Shown piece after piece: positions 13,454 to 21,002 of a stretch of DNA of 24,345 nucleotides. The notes below the pieces were generated by a model. The model saw nothing but the letters and a program-made list of their open reading frames with translations, was not told the origin of the DNA and searched no databases. How positions within the stretch are numbered: position 1 is the stretch's first letter; each line of letters starts with the position of its first letter. Source of the DNA: a virus; IMG/VR virus record IMGVR_UViG_3300032331_000114, positions 1 through 24,345 of that record. One strand, written 5' to 3'. A program made the translations under genes and the position numbers.

Positions 13454-13948
13454 TTAAGCCAACTGTTCACGGTCTACAGAAGCAGGGCCAACACGGTCTG
13501 ATGCATCAACAATCACAGCAAACACACGGACAGAGCCAGCACTGAGAGTTGTAGTCTCAGTAACCAACAACAAGTCCAATGTATCAGCAGCTTGAGTTAC
13601 GATGGGGTAACCAGCAGTGGCAGGGGTTGCGTAAGTACCAGCAGTAGCTGAGCTAGTTACAGCAAAAGCTGAAACATAAGCAGCAGCAGTAACACCAGTT
13701 ACGCCCAAGCTGACTGTGCAACTACCAGTGGCAGCAGTGATCACTTCAAAGCCAGCAGCCAACACAATGGATTGTGCAGGAATCTGGAGAGCTTCAATTA
13801 CGTCAGCAGCGGCAAGGACACTGCCTTTTGCTGTTGCAGCAGCAGACCAGCTAATGGTGTTTTCAACCACATAAGGCATGTTGCGAAGAGCACGACTAGG
13901 TTGTGTAGCTGCGCCAGCAGCATTAGAAAGAGTGGTAATAGTTGCCAT
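13454..13948 (-). CDS. Probable capsid decoration protein
   Basis: A 164-residue Ala/Thr/Val-rich beta protein (starts MATITTLSNAAGAATQPSRA). It has strands such as SIVLAAGFEVITAATGSCTV and LDLLLVTETTTLSAGSVRVF and an ending DASDRVGPASVDREQLA. It follows the major capsid gene by 11 bases with a strong AAGGAG site and is inside the promoter-terminator unit of the capsid gene, so it should be made in large amounts. This fits a head decoration or stabilising protein. I recall related proteins after capsid genes in podoviruses, without a firm name. No Cys cluster, membrane segment or enzyme motif is present. Confidence 0.8.
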   Translation of the reverse strand: MATITTLSNAAGAATQPSRALRNMPYVVENTISWSAAATAKGSVLAAADVIEALQIPAQSIVLAAGFEVITAATGSCTVSLGVTGVTAAAYVSAFAVTSSATAGTYATPATAGYPIVTQAADTLDLLLVTETTTLSAGSVRVFAVIVDASDRVGPASVDREQLA

Positions 13949-13959
13949 TTATGTTCTCC

Positions 13960-15030
13960 TTAAGCAGCATTGTATTTAGCAGTGACAATACCTTCGGGGC
14001 GCAAAATCTTACGACCATAAAGGTGCATACCACGCACGATGTCAGCAAAGCTATCTGGATCACGATAGGTTTCTGTTTTGGTGATTTGCTGTGCAGTTGC
14101 GACAGCAGAATCATGACCAGCAACGATCACGCCGAAGTTGGTGTTTTGGTTAGCAGTACCAGTAGTACCAGCACCAGTTCCAACCTTAGGCAGGTTGTTA
14201 GACACATAGACTTTGAAGCCATGCAGGTTGTTGACAACCAAGCCATTTTGCAAGCCAGAGCCACCGAAGTCGCCCCTGAACAAACGGCTGTCTTCGTCTT
14301 TCAACAGCTCGATGAAGACGGGATCAACCACCAACCAACGACCATTGGTGTCAACAAATTGTTGATCCAACAAACGACCCATACGAGCAATCACCATCAA
14401 AGGAGAAGCTGTAGCGGTAGGCAGGGCAGTAGCGCCGGGCAAACGAGCAGCCAAGGGGATAGAGTGATCGCCAGCAGAAGCTGTGGTAATGTTACCAAAG
14501 TCACTTTTCTTCAATACCATGCTTGCCAACAGTTCGTTAGAACCAGCCTCTGTCAAAGCTTTAGTACCGGGGTAAGTGGTACGAGCAGTGCCAGCTTGAG
14601 TGTGCTTAGCAGACTGTTGATAGCCGGACAAATAGCCCAACACATCTTGGTCATACTGGTCACGTATGCGATAAGCTGCACGATCAGAAGCCATTTGCAT
14701 GAAATTTACATGAGAATGAGCAGCTTCAATGTCATCAATCTTGAAGGCATAATAGTTAGCCTGATCAACAACCAAGGTGAAGTCTTCGTCATTCAGGTCT
14801 TGTGCAGTGATTTGTGTACCACGGGCGTAAGACTGAACAGAAACTTCAGGCTCTTTGATGATTTTAACAGAGTCGCCCATGTTGGCGATTTCGCCAAAAT
14901 AGTCGCTATTGGTAATAGCTTCGACTGTAGATGATTTGCGGAAAGCAAGCTGAACTTGCTTGGAATAAATAACTGGGCTAAAATTACCATTGGGTAAGTT
15001 GTTATAGCCAGTTGCCTTTGGAAATGCCAT
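13960..15030 (-). CDS. Major capsid protein (HK97-fold type)
   Basis: A 356-residue protein starting MAFPKATGYNNLPNGNFSPV. Features typical of capsid proteins include FRKSSTVEAITNSDYFGEI (30-48), an E-loop-like segment GDSVKIIKEPEVSV, then TQITAQDLNDEDFTLVVDQ, the long helix with AAYRIRDQYDQDVLGYLSGY, and a C-terminal segment YRDPDSFADIVRGMHLYGRK. The last part (RPEGIVTAKYN) is the usual P-domain end. It follows the scaffold gene, has an AGGAGGA site six bases before the ATG, and lies behind its own promoter and a 250-base leader, as expected for the most abundant virion protein. No protease gene or cleavage site is seen in the window, so processing is not evident. The subgroup (P22-coat or T7-like) is unsure. 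Confidence 0.9.
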   Translation of the reverse strand: MAFPKATGYNNLPNGNFSPVIYSKQVQLAFRKSSTVEAITNSDYFGEIANMGDSVKIIKEPEVSVQSYARGTQITAQDLNDEDFTLVVDQANYYAFKIDDIEAAHSHVNFMQMASDRAAYRIRDQYDQDVLGYLSGYQQSAKHTQAGTARTTYPGTKALTEAGSNELLASMVLKKSDFGNITTASAGDHSIPLAARLPGATALPTATASPLMVIARMGRLLDQQFVDTNGRWLVVDPVFIELLKDEDSRLFRGDFGGSGLQNGLVVNNLHGFKVYVSNNLPKVGTGAGTTGTANQNTNFGVIVAGHDSAVATAQQITKTETYRDPDSFADIVRGMHLYGRKILRPEGIVTAKYNAA

Positions 15031-15243
15031 GATGTATCCTCCTAAGATATTGATAGGGCATATAATTAAATACGCTCACACAACTACAGAGGCTGATATT
15101 ATTAGGTGTGTAGTGAAGATAACCGCCGCTATCTCTGTCTACAGGCTAATAAACTTACAGGTGATTCTGACAGTTTACTTGCTTTGCGTTACATGTTACT
15201 TGTTTACTTAAGGTGGTTATAGCGAATAACGGCTTAAGGAAAC

Positions 15244-15280
15244 TGGCTATTAAAGGGCTACCTTGGTAGCCTAATAGCCG
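15244..15280 (-). promoter_or_regulatory. Strong two-part stem-loop in the capsid mRNA leader
   Basis: Outer arms GGCTATTA (15245-15252) and TAATAGCC (15272-15279) are perfect complements. Inner arms GGCTACC (15256-15262) and GGTAGCC (15265-15271) are also perfect, with only a three-base bulge between the two stems on one side. Fifteen paired bases with no T-run afterwards argue against a terminator. It begins within a few bases of the predicted transcript start, so it could protect or help process the capsid mRNA. Confidence 0.75.
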
Positions 15281-15288
15281 TGTTTAAA

Positions 15289-15316
15289 GTTATATCACAC
15301 TTGAAGTATTTGTCAA
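15289..15316 (-). promoter_or_regulatory. Sigma70-like promoter for the major capsid gene
   Basis: On the minus strand a perfect -35 box TTGACA (15316-15311) is followed after 16 bases by TATAAC (15294-15289), five of six matches to TATAAT. It lies in the largest gap in the cluster, upstream of the most abundant protein gene, and points the right way. Transcription would start near 15282. A host RNA polymerase promoter would be enough for capsid expression. Confidence 0.7.
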
Positions 15317-15345
15317 CAATCTTCTATAAAATAATGATTGTTGAC
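15312..15345. repeat. 10-bp perfect inverted repeat overlapping the promoter -35
   Basis: GTCAACAATC (15312-15321) and GATTGTTGAC (15336-15345) are exact reverse complements, separated by an AT-only-like spacer of 14 bases (TTCTATAAAATAAT). The first arm covers five of the six -35 bases. Symmetry, spacing of arm centres by about 24 bases and overlap with the promoter fit a repressor or activator site. As RNA it could also fold as the scaffold mRNA 3' hairpin. Confidence 0.65.
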
Positions 15346-15357
15346 GTATAAATCAAG

Positions 15358-16218
15358 TTAGCGAGCGTTGCCGCTGATGTCGTACACAAATTTACCAGAC
15401 TTAATGGCTTTAGCAATAGCTTCTTGGTTTGCTTCGTACTGTTGTGTGGTCATTTGGTTAACAGAAGACTCGTAAATCACACCATCAGTGTCAACATTAG
15501 AAGGTGCTGAACGGCTACCTCTTGATCCAACGCTTTGTGCAGCATCTTTACTAGACTCTTTAGTCTTAGTCCTTGTAATACCTTTATCTACTTTATATAG
15601 ATCAATGGCCCTAGCAGCAGCTTTTGCGTCTGTGTCGTTTTCATACAAAGCCTGTTGTACCCACTTTGGTTGTTCTTCTACCCAATCATGGAAGTCATCT
15701 GTATCCCGAATCTTATCAAAGTCTGGGTGCAAACGCAGAAGCTCCCCTTCAGCTTTGTCCCTAGCTGTCTCAAGTTCTCTTTCATCTAAAGAACGGAGAC
15801 GTAACTCAATTGATTCAGACTGCTCCTTAGCTTTCTTCATGGCAATGGATTCAACAATCTTAGCTACATCTGGGTATTGTTCAGCCCAAGCAGAAAGTTC
15901 TTCTTCTGTTTTAGGCAACTTAATTTGATTAGTTGTGCTCTTTTGAAGCTGAGCCTTCAGTTCATCAATCTGTGTTTGAAGCTGTGTTTGTTGCTGCTGC
16001 GAATGTCTACGCAGATCTCCATAACGCTTCTTAAATGTTTTTTCCTCTGAAGATAAATTGGAATCATCTTCCTCTTGTTTCTTCTCGCCTTTATTTGCTT
16101 CTTGCAGTTCTTTAAGTTCTGCTTCTTCTTGTTCAATTTTCTCATTGTTGGCGTTACGTTTGCCAAAAGGAGAATAAGCTTTCATTTCTTGTTTCTGTTC
16201 TAAAACAACATCAGTCAT
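15358..16218 (-). CDS. Capsid scaffolding protein
   Basis: A 286-residue, highly charged, helical protein with no membrane segment. The Glu/Lys/Gln-rich N-terminal half contains coiled coil (RRHSQQQQTQLQTQIDELKA around 70-90). A middle part has DERELETARDKAEGELLRLH and HPDFDKIRDTDDFHDWVEEQ. The C-terminal half ends in a helical, basic segment (QQYEANQEAIAKAIKSGKF) suited to capsid binding. Gene order portal-scaffold-capsid and composition are typical for podoviruses. Scaffold directs head assembly and then leaves or is removed. AGAGG stands before the ATG. The capsid gene is not directly coupled, because the regulatory gap follows. Confidence 0.9.
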   Translation of the reverse strand: MTDVVLEQKQEMKAYSPFGKRNANNEKIEQEEAELKELQEANKGEKKQEEDDSNLSSEEKTFKKRYGDLRRHSQQQQTQLQTQIDELKAQLQKSTTNQIKLPKTEEELSAWAEQYPDVAKIVESIAMKKAKEQSESIELRLRSLDERELETARDKAEGELLRLHPDFDKIRDTDDFHDWVEEQPKWVQQALYENDTDAKAAARAIDLYKVDKGITRTKTKESSKDAAQSVGSRGSRSAPSNVDTDGVIYESSVNQMTTQQYEANQEAIAKAIKSGKFVYDISGNAR

Positions 16219-16332
16219 AAATACCTCTATAAGTTGGGGCTAACTGTTGCCGCCATGTGCGGGGAGATAGGTAGCCAATAATGGTGGGTGTTGTAAATAT
16301 TGACCAGCCCACCTCTGGTTACAATATGTTTA
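16219..16332 (-). other. 114-base gap before the scaffold gene
   Basis: The gap holds the scaffold ribosome site (AGAGG). It also has a weak hairpin on the minus strand (GGTGGG near 16315 pairing with CCCACC near 16285 over a 19-base loop). A TATAAT lies over the stop of the upstream gene (about 16336-16341) without a good -35 at normal spacing. A scaffold promoter is possible but not convincing. Confidence 0.4.
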
Positions 16333-16869
16333 TTATACCATACCTTTTTTCTTAGCCATCAATCCTGTTTTAGGTTGTTCCATAGGAGCTTGTTCTGATG
16401 TAAAGTAAGGGGCTAAGTTGTTTAGCATCTGTTGATCACTCACTGTTCCAGCAGGAGGGGGTGCTTGAAATTGTGACTGATCTGTAGCCATACCACCCAA
16501 AGCCATCTCAGTTTGTGTGTTTTCATCTTCTGGAAGCTCAGACATAATTTGGTCTACGTTTTTAGAAAACTCATCACCATGAAGTGCTTCTGGGTTTGCC
16601 ACTTCATCAGCATTGCCCATTTGTCCCTGTTCATTCATCTTCTGCAAACCACGTTTAGCTAAGTCTCTAATATGCATTAGACGCTCTAGCCCTACATAAC
16701 GTACAACATCAGCAGGAAAAACAAACTCTCCTTCGCTGAGTTTTGCATTAATATCATCTCTTACTTCTTTTTGCATAGCGCCGGGAGGTACTTGATTGCC
16801 ACTCACGGGATCAACTGTGCCACTTTCATCTGGCATACCGCCCTCAGCTAAAAATTTATTGTTGTACAT
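16333..16869 (-). CDS. Conserved head-module protein with EGEFVFPADVVRY motif
   Basis: A 178-residue protein. Residues 35-61 carry EVRDDINAKLSEGEFVFPAD and VVRYVGL, followed by LMHIRDLAKRGLQKMNEQGQ. I recall this block as widespread in marine phages, between portal and capsid genes or in minor virion proteins. Two GGM motifs appear (LAEGGM at 7-12, ALGGM near 130) and the C terminus is LMAKKKGMV, close to the ends of two small Lys-rich proteins upstream. The ending region is Pro/Gln-rich. The gene overlaps the preceding one by 14 bases. Function unknown; a minor head or connector protein is likely from location. Confidence 0.85.
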   Translation of the reverse strand: MYNNKFLAEGGMPDESGTVDPVSGNQVPPGAMQKEVRDDINAKLSEGEFVFPADVVRYVGLERLMHIRDLAKRGLQKMNEQGQMGNADEVANPEALHGDEFSKNVDQIMSELPEDENTQTEMALGGMATDQSQFQAPPPAGTVSDQQMLNNLAPYFTSEQAPMEQPKTGLMAKKKGMV

Positions 16870-17071
16870 TTATTTCATCCTTTAAATATTTAAGTCTACG
16901 TAAAGCAGCAATTGCCCCTTGTGTTTGATAGATGTCTTGAACATCTTTTGACTGTTCAAGTTTTTTATGGCAACTGCTTATTTCATAATCAAGAGTTTCT
17001 AAAAAAGATTCCCATTGGTTGTTATTATTAACAAATGATTTAAGTTTAGATAGGTGGGGTTTGTTGTTCAT
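16856..17071 (-). CDS. Small helical protein between portal and scaffold
   Basis: A 71-residue protein from ATG 17071: MNNKPHLSKLKSFVNNNNQW, then ESFLETLDYEISSCHKKLEQ and a helix that ends AIAALRRLKYLKDEINVQQ. The pattern W(E/D)xFxxxLDxxIxxxxxxLEQxxxxxDIYxxQGxxxALRxLKYLxD is one I recall from podoviruses at this exact place. I chose this start because it has the family-like N terminus; a longer in-frame opening to 17137 would lie within the portal gene. It overlaps the portal end by 26 bases. Probably a small assembly or head protein; no activity is known to me. Confidence 0.82.
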   Translation of the reverse strand: MNNKPHLSKLKSFVNNNNQWESFLETLDYEISSCHKKLEQSKDVQDIYQTQGAIAALRRLKYLKDEINVQQ

Positions 17072-19136
17072 TTCCGCTAAATCCTTGTTCGCCCGGCACT
17101 GGTGCAGCACCAATACCAATGTTACCACCACCACCACCTGTCATATCAGCCACTCCCGGAGGCCCTGCCACGCCTTGTGGAGGCTGTCCAGCAGCAGGAG
17201 CAGGAGCACCTCCTTGCTGCATTAACAATGCTTGGCGCATGGCTTCATCCATGTTGTTAGTCACTTTGTCTGGGTCTAAGTCCATGCTCTTTGCAATTTC
17301 TCTAATGATGTATGGAAACTTAGCAAAAGGCATAAGAGAAGGCTGGCTAGCTATCTGCAAGAATTGCATTAAACGCTGGCTTCTCACTTCATTAGCCATC
17401 AAACTTTCAGTGCCTCTAGCATTAACTTCTAAATCGCCTTTAATCTCAGGATCAAAATCAAATTGCATATTGAAATTGAAAAAAGCTTTTCCAATAGGCC
17501 CAAGCAAATAGTCATCTAGATTTTTAATGACAGTTTTAACACTGCCACTAGCTGCGTTCATCAACATACTTATGCCACTTGCTGTGCGGCCTACACCAGA
17601 TATGCCTGTTTGTCCATATGAATACGAAGGAAGTCCTGTAGACTCATCTGCCAATTGTCTTGCTTTATCAAACAATTGAAGATTTTCTTGTGAGACATTA
17701 GGAAACTTTGTACCAAACAAAGCTTGACCCGGTGCTCCACCCTGTCTCCTAAACACTTTACCCGGAAACACAGACAAGTCTTGTCCCGGTACAAGGTTAG
17801 TTTCATCCACTTCAAATACAAGGTTGCCAGAAAGAACCGCATTATCCACTGACATACGCATAAAACCATTCATTAAGGTTTGGGTATCGTCCATGTTTTC
17901 AGCAATACCTACACCAGCTAGAGAGTAGGGGTTTAATTCATATGGCACAGCATAATAAGGTATCTTTGCTGGCTTAAAAGGATTGAGGACAAGACGTAAA
18001 ATTTTTCCATTACAGAACCAAATGTTAGCCTGTAATTCACCTGCCTCCATCATATCTTCTGGAACGGTGATTTCATTTTCTTCAAGCAGATCAATATCTA
18101 CATTTCCCCAATATTCCAACACTTCAAAGCGCTCAACACCAAAGTTTGGTGTATAATCTCTGAGATCGTCTTCCCAATATTTTTTATTGTATGTCTCACC
18201 TTCATCAATAATTTGATCAATGACATTGGCTCTAAAATAAGGACGCTTCTTCAAAGCTCTAAGCTGAGTGCGACTCATTTTATGACGCTCAATTACATAC
18301 TGACATTCGTCAGTGTTAGTGGCATCAGGATCCCAATAGAAGTTCCAAAGAGAAACGTGAGAAGCTTCAGGAACAGTTTTAATTATTGGTTTATATTCAC
18401 CACTCTCAGCCCAATTTGCATATTCTTTGTTGACAGCAAAAGGCCCTTTCATTACGCCTGTACCAAACAATGCCATCTCAAAAGCAGTGGAGCGTAAATG
18501 CTTAGATGCTCCTGTTTCTTCAAGCTGATCATGTATTTTCTTTTCCATCTTCTTAGCTGCAACGGTTGCAGGACTAAAAGTGAGAGAAGAAGGGGTGACA
18601 CCGGGGCCTTCTTTTAAGTTGGGCAAATCTTTAAGATCGTCTTTCATAGATCCAAGCATTTGTTCCAACACATCCAAGTCAAATCCCTTTGGAATGTTTC
18701 CACTATTTTCACCAAAAGGAATCTCTGTTGGCATGTTCTCTCCTGTAGTAGGAGGTGCTTTAGGATCGGTATGTACATCAGCAACTACACCATCAGGCAG
18801 AGTGGTGGGATCAACACTCAATGGAAATTTATTATTAGAGAACAACACCTCAGTGATTTGACTGTAAGCAGCTAAGGTTTTAGTCTTAGTCACTTTAATA
18901 AAAACACGAGACTTCTCAGTTTCTGTGAATTGAACATCAGGGCCGTAGATGCCTCTGTAGTTTCTATAAGCACGTAGCCAGCGGCTTTCGTCTGCCCGTC
19001 TGCTTTCTTCTGATCTTGTATATCTCTCTTGAATATAGGAAATTAAACCCCCGCCAGAGAAACCCTCTTCTTCTTTGTTCTTTACATCATCTAAAGCTAG
19101 GGTTTTATCACCAAGCATTTGTTTATTCTTTTCCAT
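17046..19136 (-). CDS. Portal protein
   Basis: A 696-residue protein, near the size of large podovirus portals of the P22 type. The N-terminal half contains RWLRAYRNYRGIYGPDVQFT and ITEVLFSNNKFPLSVDP. The core has VSLWNFYWDPDATNTDECQY and a loop/helix region PYSLAGVGIAENMDDTQTLM with MNGFMRMSVDNAVLSGNLVF. The end is a Gln/Met/Gly-rich tail (LLMQQGGAPAPAAGQPPQG, then PPI). The portal forms the dodecameric DNA channel at one head vertex and docks terminase and tail. It follows the large terminase with AAGGAAC before the ATG. Order TerL, portal, scaffold, capsid is standard. I am sure of class; the exact portal family is inferred from length and motifs. Confidence 0.92.
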   Translation of the reverse strand: MEKNKQMLGDKTLALDDVKNKEEEGFSGGGLISYIQERYTRSEESRRADESRWLRAYRNYRGIYGPDVQFTETEKSRVFIKVTKTKTLAAYSQITEVLFSNNKFPLSVDPTTLPDGVVADVHTDPKAPPTTGENMPTEIPFGENSGNIPKGFDLDVLEQMLGSMKDDLKDLPNLKEGPGVTPSSLTFSPATVAAKKMEKKIHDQLEETGASKHLRSTAFEMALFGTGVMKGPFAVNKEYANWAESGEYKPIIKTVPEASHVSLWNFYWDPDATNTDECQYVIERHKMSRTQLRALKKRPYFRANVIDQIIDEGETYNKKYWEDDLRDYTPNFGVERFEVLEYWGNVDIDLLEENEITVPEDMMEAGELQANIWFCNGKILRLVLNPFKPAKIPYYAVPYELNPYSLAGVGIAENMDDTQTLMNGFMRMSVDNAVLSGNLVFEVDETNLVPGQDLSVFPGKVFRRQGGAPGQALFGTKFPNVSQENLQLFDKARQLADESTGLPSYSYGQTGISGVGRTASGISMLMNAASGSVKTVIKNLDDYLLGPIGKAFFNFNMQFDFDPEIKGDLEVNARGTESLMANEVRSQRLMQFLQIASQPSLMPFAKFPYIIREIAKSMDLDPDKVTNNMDEAMRQALLMQQGGAPAPAAGQPPQGVAGPPGVADMTGGGGGNIGIGAAPVPGEQGFSGNEQQTPPI

Positions 19137-19144
19137 GTTGTTCC

Positions 19145-20725
19145 TTAATAGCCAAATAATGGGTCAGCAATTCTAATTCCAGAGGTTTTAGAAGAGGCTG
19201 GATTGTAATCAAATACACTGCTACGTGGTCTACTCATAACGCCGTATCTAATAGCATCATACAAATGGTCTTCGCCCTTCGTATCAACATCCTCTGGCTT
19301 TTTCTTATCCAGCTGAATGATGGGAAGTTGAGCAATGGTTTTTACACAATTGCTTGTTATAATCATTCTTGGTTGTTCTGTAAATGGGTCAGTTTGGAGT
19401 CTTCTATGCAACTCGTTCTTACCTGACACCCTACTACCAGCACTTCTATCTGCTGGCCTCCACCTACAACCTTCCATAATCATCTGTTCTGCTAGTGAGG
19501 GGCCTGTATCTCCACGCTTATGCCAGCAACTACTATCCAAAACACCATACCTAATACCACCATCGTGTTCTTCAGCCCTCAATATCATGTGGGCTAGGTC
19601 TTTTGCCAGCACTTTGCTAACATAAAGCTCCCTGTATATCACCAGTTGTTCACTAGGTGTAACAGCAAACCACACAACAGCACTAAAACTACCATATCCG
19701 TAGTCACAAGCCCTGAATTTTGCCCAATTTTTGGGGATATCAAAGCTATCTACCACATGAACAGCCCTATTAAACTCAGGAAACGCTGCTCCCTCTGCTA
19801 CATCCCAGTTTCCCTCAAGCAATTGCTTGCGTTGGTGTTCTGGTAAAGACAAAAGCATGGTTTCATAGTCACCACCCTCAGCCAAATAGGGGTTGTCTGC
19901 CAACATAGCGGGTATAAAACGCCGTTTAAACAGTGGCTGACCCTCTTTACTATGCCCCTTTGGGTATGATAGTACCTGTCCAGTGTCTACATCAGTTGCC
20001 CAAAAGGGTTTTCCAGCGGGAGCAGGGTCAATAAACATCTTCTTAACCCATGCATGACCCGGCCCTCCCGGATTGGTAGTGGCTCTCATAAAAATTGGTA
20101 GGTCACTAGCAGGGGTACGCAAGCGAGAACGCATATAGTTCCATGCAAACGGAGTATGCCACTGTGTCAACTCATCAAAACCAATCCAACTAAAAGCCAA
20201 TCCCTGATATCTCAATACATCTTCATCTCTATCTAGATAAGACATCCACAACCTAGCTCCACTAGGAGCTTGCCATTGCATCTTTCTCTCACTCCACTTA
20301 ATATTTGGATATATCTTTGGATATATTTCTTGGCTTTTCCAAATAAGTTCTCTAAGTTCTTCAGTGGTGTGACGCAACAAAAGCCCTGAAAATTGTGGAT
20401 GTCCTAAATATCTAAGGGGGTCTGCTAACATGGCATAACTTTTACCACCGCCAGCAGCACCCCCATATAACACTTCCCTTTCTGAAGAGGCCAAGAAAAC
20501 TGACTGAGGCCCTGCATTAGGTTTAAAAATTACATTCTGATACTCTTCTTCACTTTTCAATTTTGTAGAAGGTGTCTCTAATTTCTCTGTATTCGTCTGT
20601 TCCAAAATAGCTGTCTTCTGTGCAGCCGACTCTTTTTTCGTAGTATTCTGCTTTCTCAAGGGCTTCTTTGTACCTATGGGCGAGGAGACGATATGTTGTA
20701 GATCTTCTTTTTTGGGACTGTTCAT
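19145..20725 (-). CDS. terL: Terminase large subunit
   Basis: A 526-residue protein with a full two-domain terminase. The ATPase has Walker A GGAAGGGKS at 88-96, Walker B FSWIGFDE at 178-185 and a coupling ATTNPGG motif at 215-221. The nuclease has D341 in CDYGYGS, D397 in GVLDSSC and D486/D490 in EDHLYDAIRYG. It packages DNA into the head through the portal and cuts it at the end. The first 58 residues are Lys/Thr/Ser-rich, unconserved-looking and overlap the previous gene by 176 bases in another frame. The true start could instead be a non-ATG codon near the end of the overlap (such as the TTG at Leu56). No frame damage is seen. Confidence 0.95.
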   Translation of the reverse strand: MNSPKKEDLQHIVSSPIGTKKPLRKQNTTKKESAAQKTAILEQTNTEKLETPSTKLKSEEEYQNVIFKPNAGPQSVFLASSEREVLYGGAAGGGKSYAMLADPLRYLGHPQFSGLLLRHTTEELRELIWKSQEIYPKIYPNIKWSERKMQWQAPSGARLWMSYLDRDEDVLRYQGLAFSWIGFDELTQWHTPFAWNYMRSRLRTPASDLPIFMRATTNPGGPGHAWVKKMFIDPAPAGKPFWATDVDTGQVLSYPKGHSKEGQPLFKRRFIPAMLADNPYLAEGGDYETMLLSLPEHQRKQLLEGNWDVAEGAAFPEFNRAVHVVDSFDIPKNWAKFRACDYGYGSFSAVVWFAVTPSEQLVIYRELYVSKVLAKDLAHMILRAEEHDGGIRYGVLDSSCWHKRGDTGPSLAEQMIMEGCRWRPADRSAGSRVSGKNELHRRLQTDPFTEQPRMIITSNCVKTIAQLPIIQLDKKKPEDVDTKGEDHLYDAIRYGVMSRPRSSVFDYNPASSKTSGIRIADPLFGY

Positions 20726-21002
20726 TCTTTATTCTAACTTCCAAAGAGGAGGGGCCTATGTGTCTACCTGTCGTTGTTGAAAGCCAAGCAGCCACTTTAG
20801 CTAAACTATATTGCTTTAAATACTTCTTAGCTTTTTCTAAGGCTTCTAGTTCAGAGGGAATTGGCACAAGCCATCCACTATCCTCTTCATTCACCTTGTA
20901 ACCAAAAGGTATTGTACGCCCAATCTTTGGAATGTCTACAAACTTTTTTCTTTTAATATCAGGCTGTGGCAATATCCACTTGCCTATTCCCCTGTCAGTC
21001 AT
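20550..21002 (-). CDS. Conserved HTH-like phage protein between small and large terminase
   Basis: A 150-residue basic protein. It opens with IGKWILPQPDIKRKKFVDIP, has IPFGYKVNEEDSGWLVPIPS at 31-50 and then a helical region, YSLAKVAAWLSTTTGRHIGP (about 65-84), that resembles a helix-turn-helix of the kind seen in resolvase-like proteins. It ends with KRRSTTYRLLAHRYKEALEK. I recall close relatives at this site in marine podoviruses. DNA binding at the packaging site is possible. Its ATG overlaps the small terminase stop by 8 bases, and its end overlaps the large terminase gene. I am confident it is translated, because its conserved-looking frame is the better protein in the overlap. Confidence 0.83.
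   Translation of the reverse strand: MTDRGIGKWILPQPDIKRKKFVDIPKIGRTIPFGYKVNEEDSGWLVPIPSELEALEKAKKYLKQYSLAKVAAWLSTTTGRHIGPSSLEVRIKNEQSQKRRSTTYRLLAHRYKEALEKAEYYEKRVGCTEDSYFGTDEYREIRDTFYKIEK

Larger units (their letters stand above)
15031..15357 (-). other. Capsid 5' leader and regulatory gap (327 bases, no gene)
   Basis: This is the longest gap between genes in the window. From the scaffold stop downstream it holds, on the minus strand, an inverted repeat, a sigma70-like promoter, a 30-base stem-loop, a stretch with several TTAC(T/A)TG-type words (15167-15212), and the AGGAGGA ribosome site of the capsid gene. The transcript leader would be about 250 bases. Short frames on both strands lack ribosome sites and family features, so I see no gene in it. 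Confidence 0.85.

Noticed and set aside
13942-14934. 330-codon plus-strand frame opposite the major capsid gene
   Set aside because: It lies antisense to a clear capsid protein and shows no domain pattern, and no other plus-strand gene exists in the window.
15029-15211. 60-codon plus-strand frame in the capsid leader gap
   Set aside because: No ribosome binding site, hydrophobic low-quality composition, and opposite to all other genes. The region is better read as mRNA leader.
15244-15280. Leader stem-loop as a rho-independent terminator
   Set aside because: Neither strand has a T-run directly after the stem; plus-strand downstream is GTGTTTAAAG and minus-strand downstream is AGTTTCCTTAAG.
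16336-16341. TATAAT as -10 box of a scaffold promoter
   Set aside because: No -35-like hexamer lies at 16-18 bases; TTGATG is at 19 bases and inside the coding sequence of the MAKKKGMV tail.
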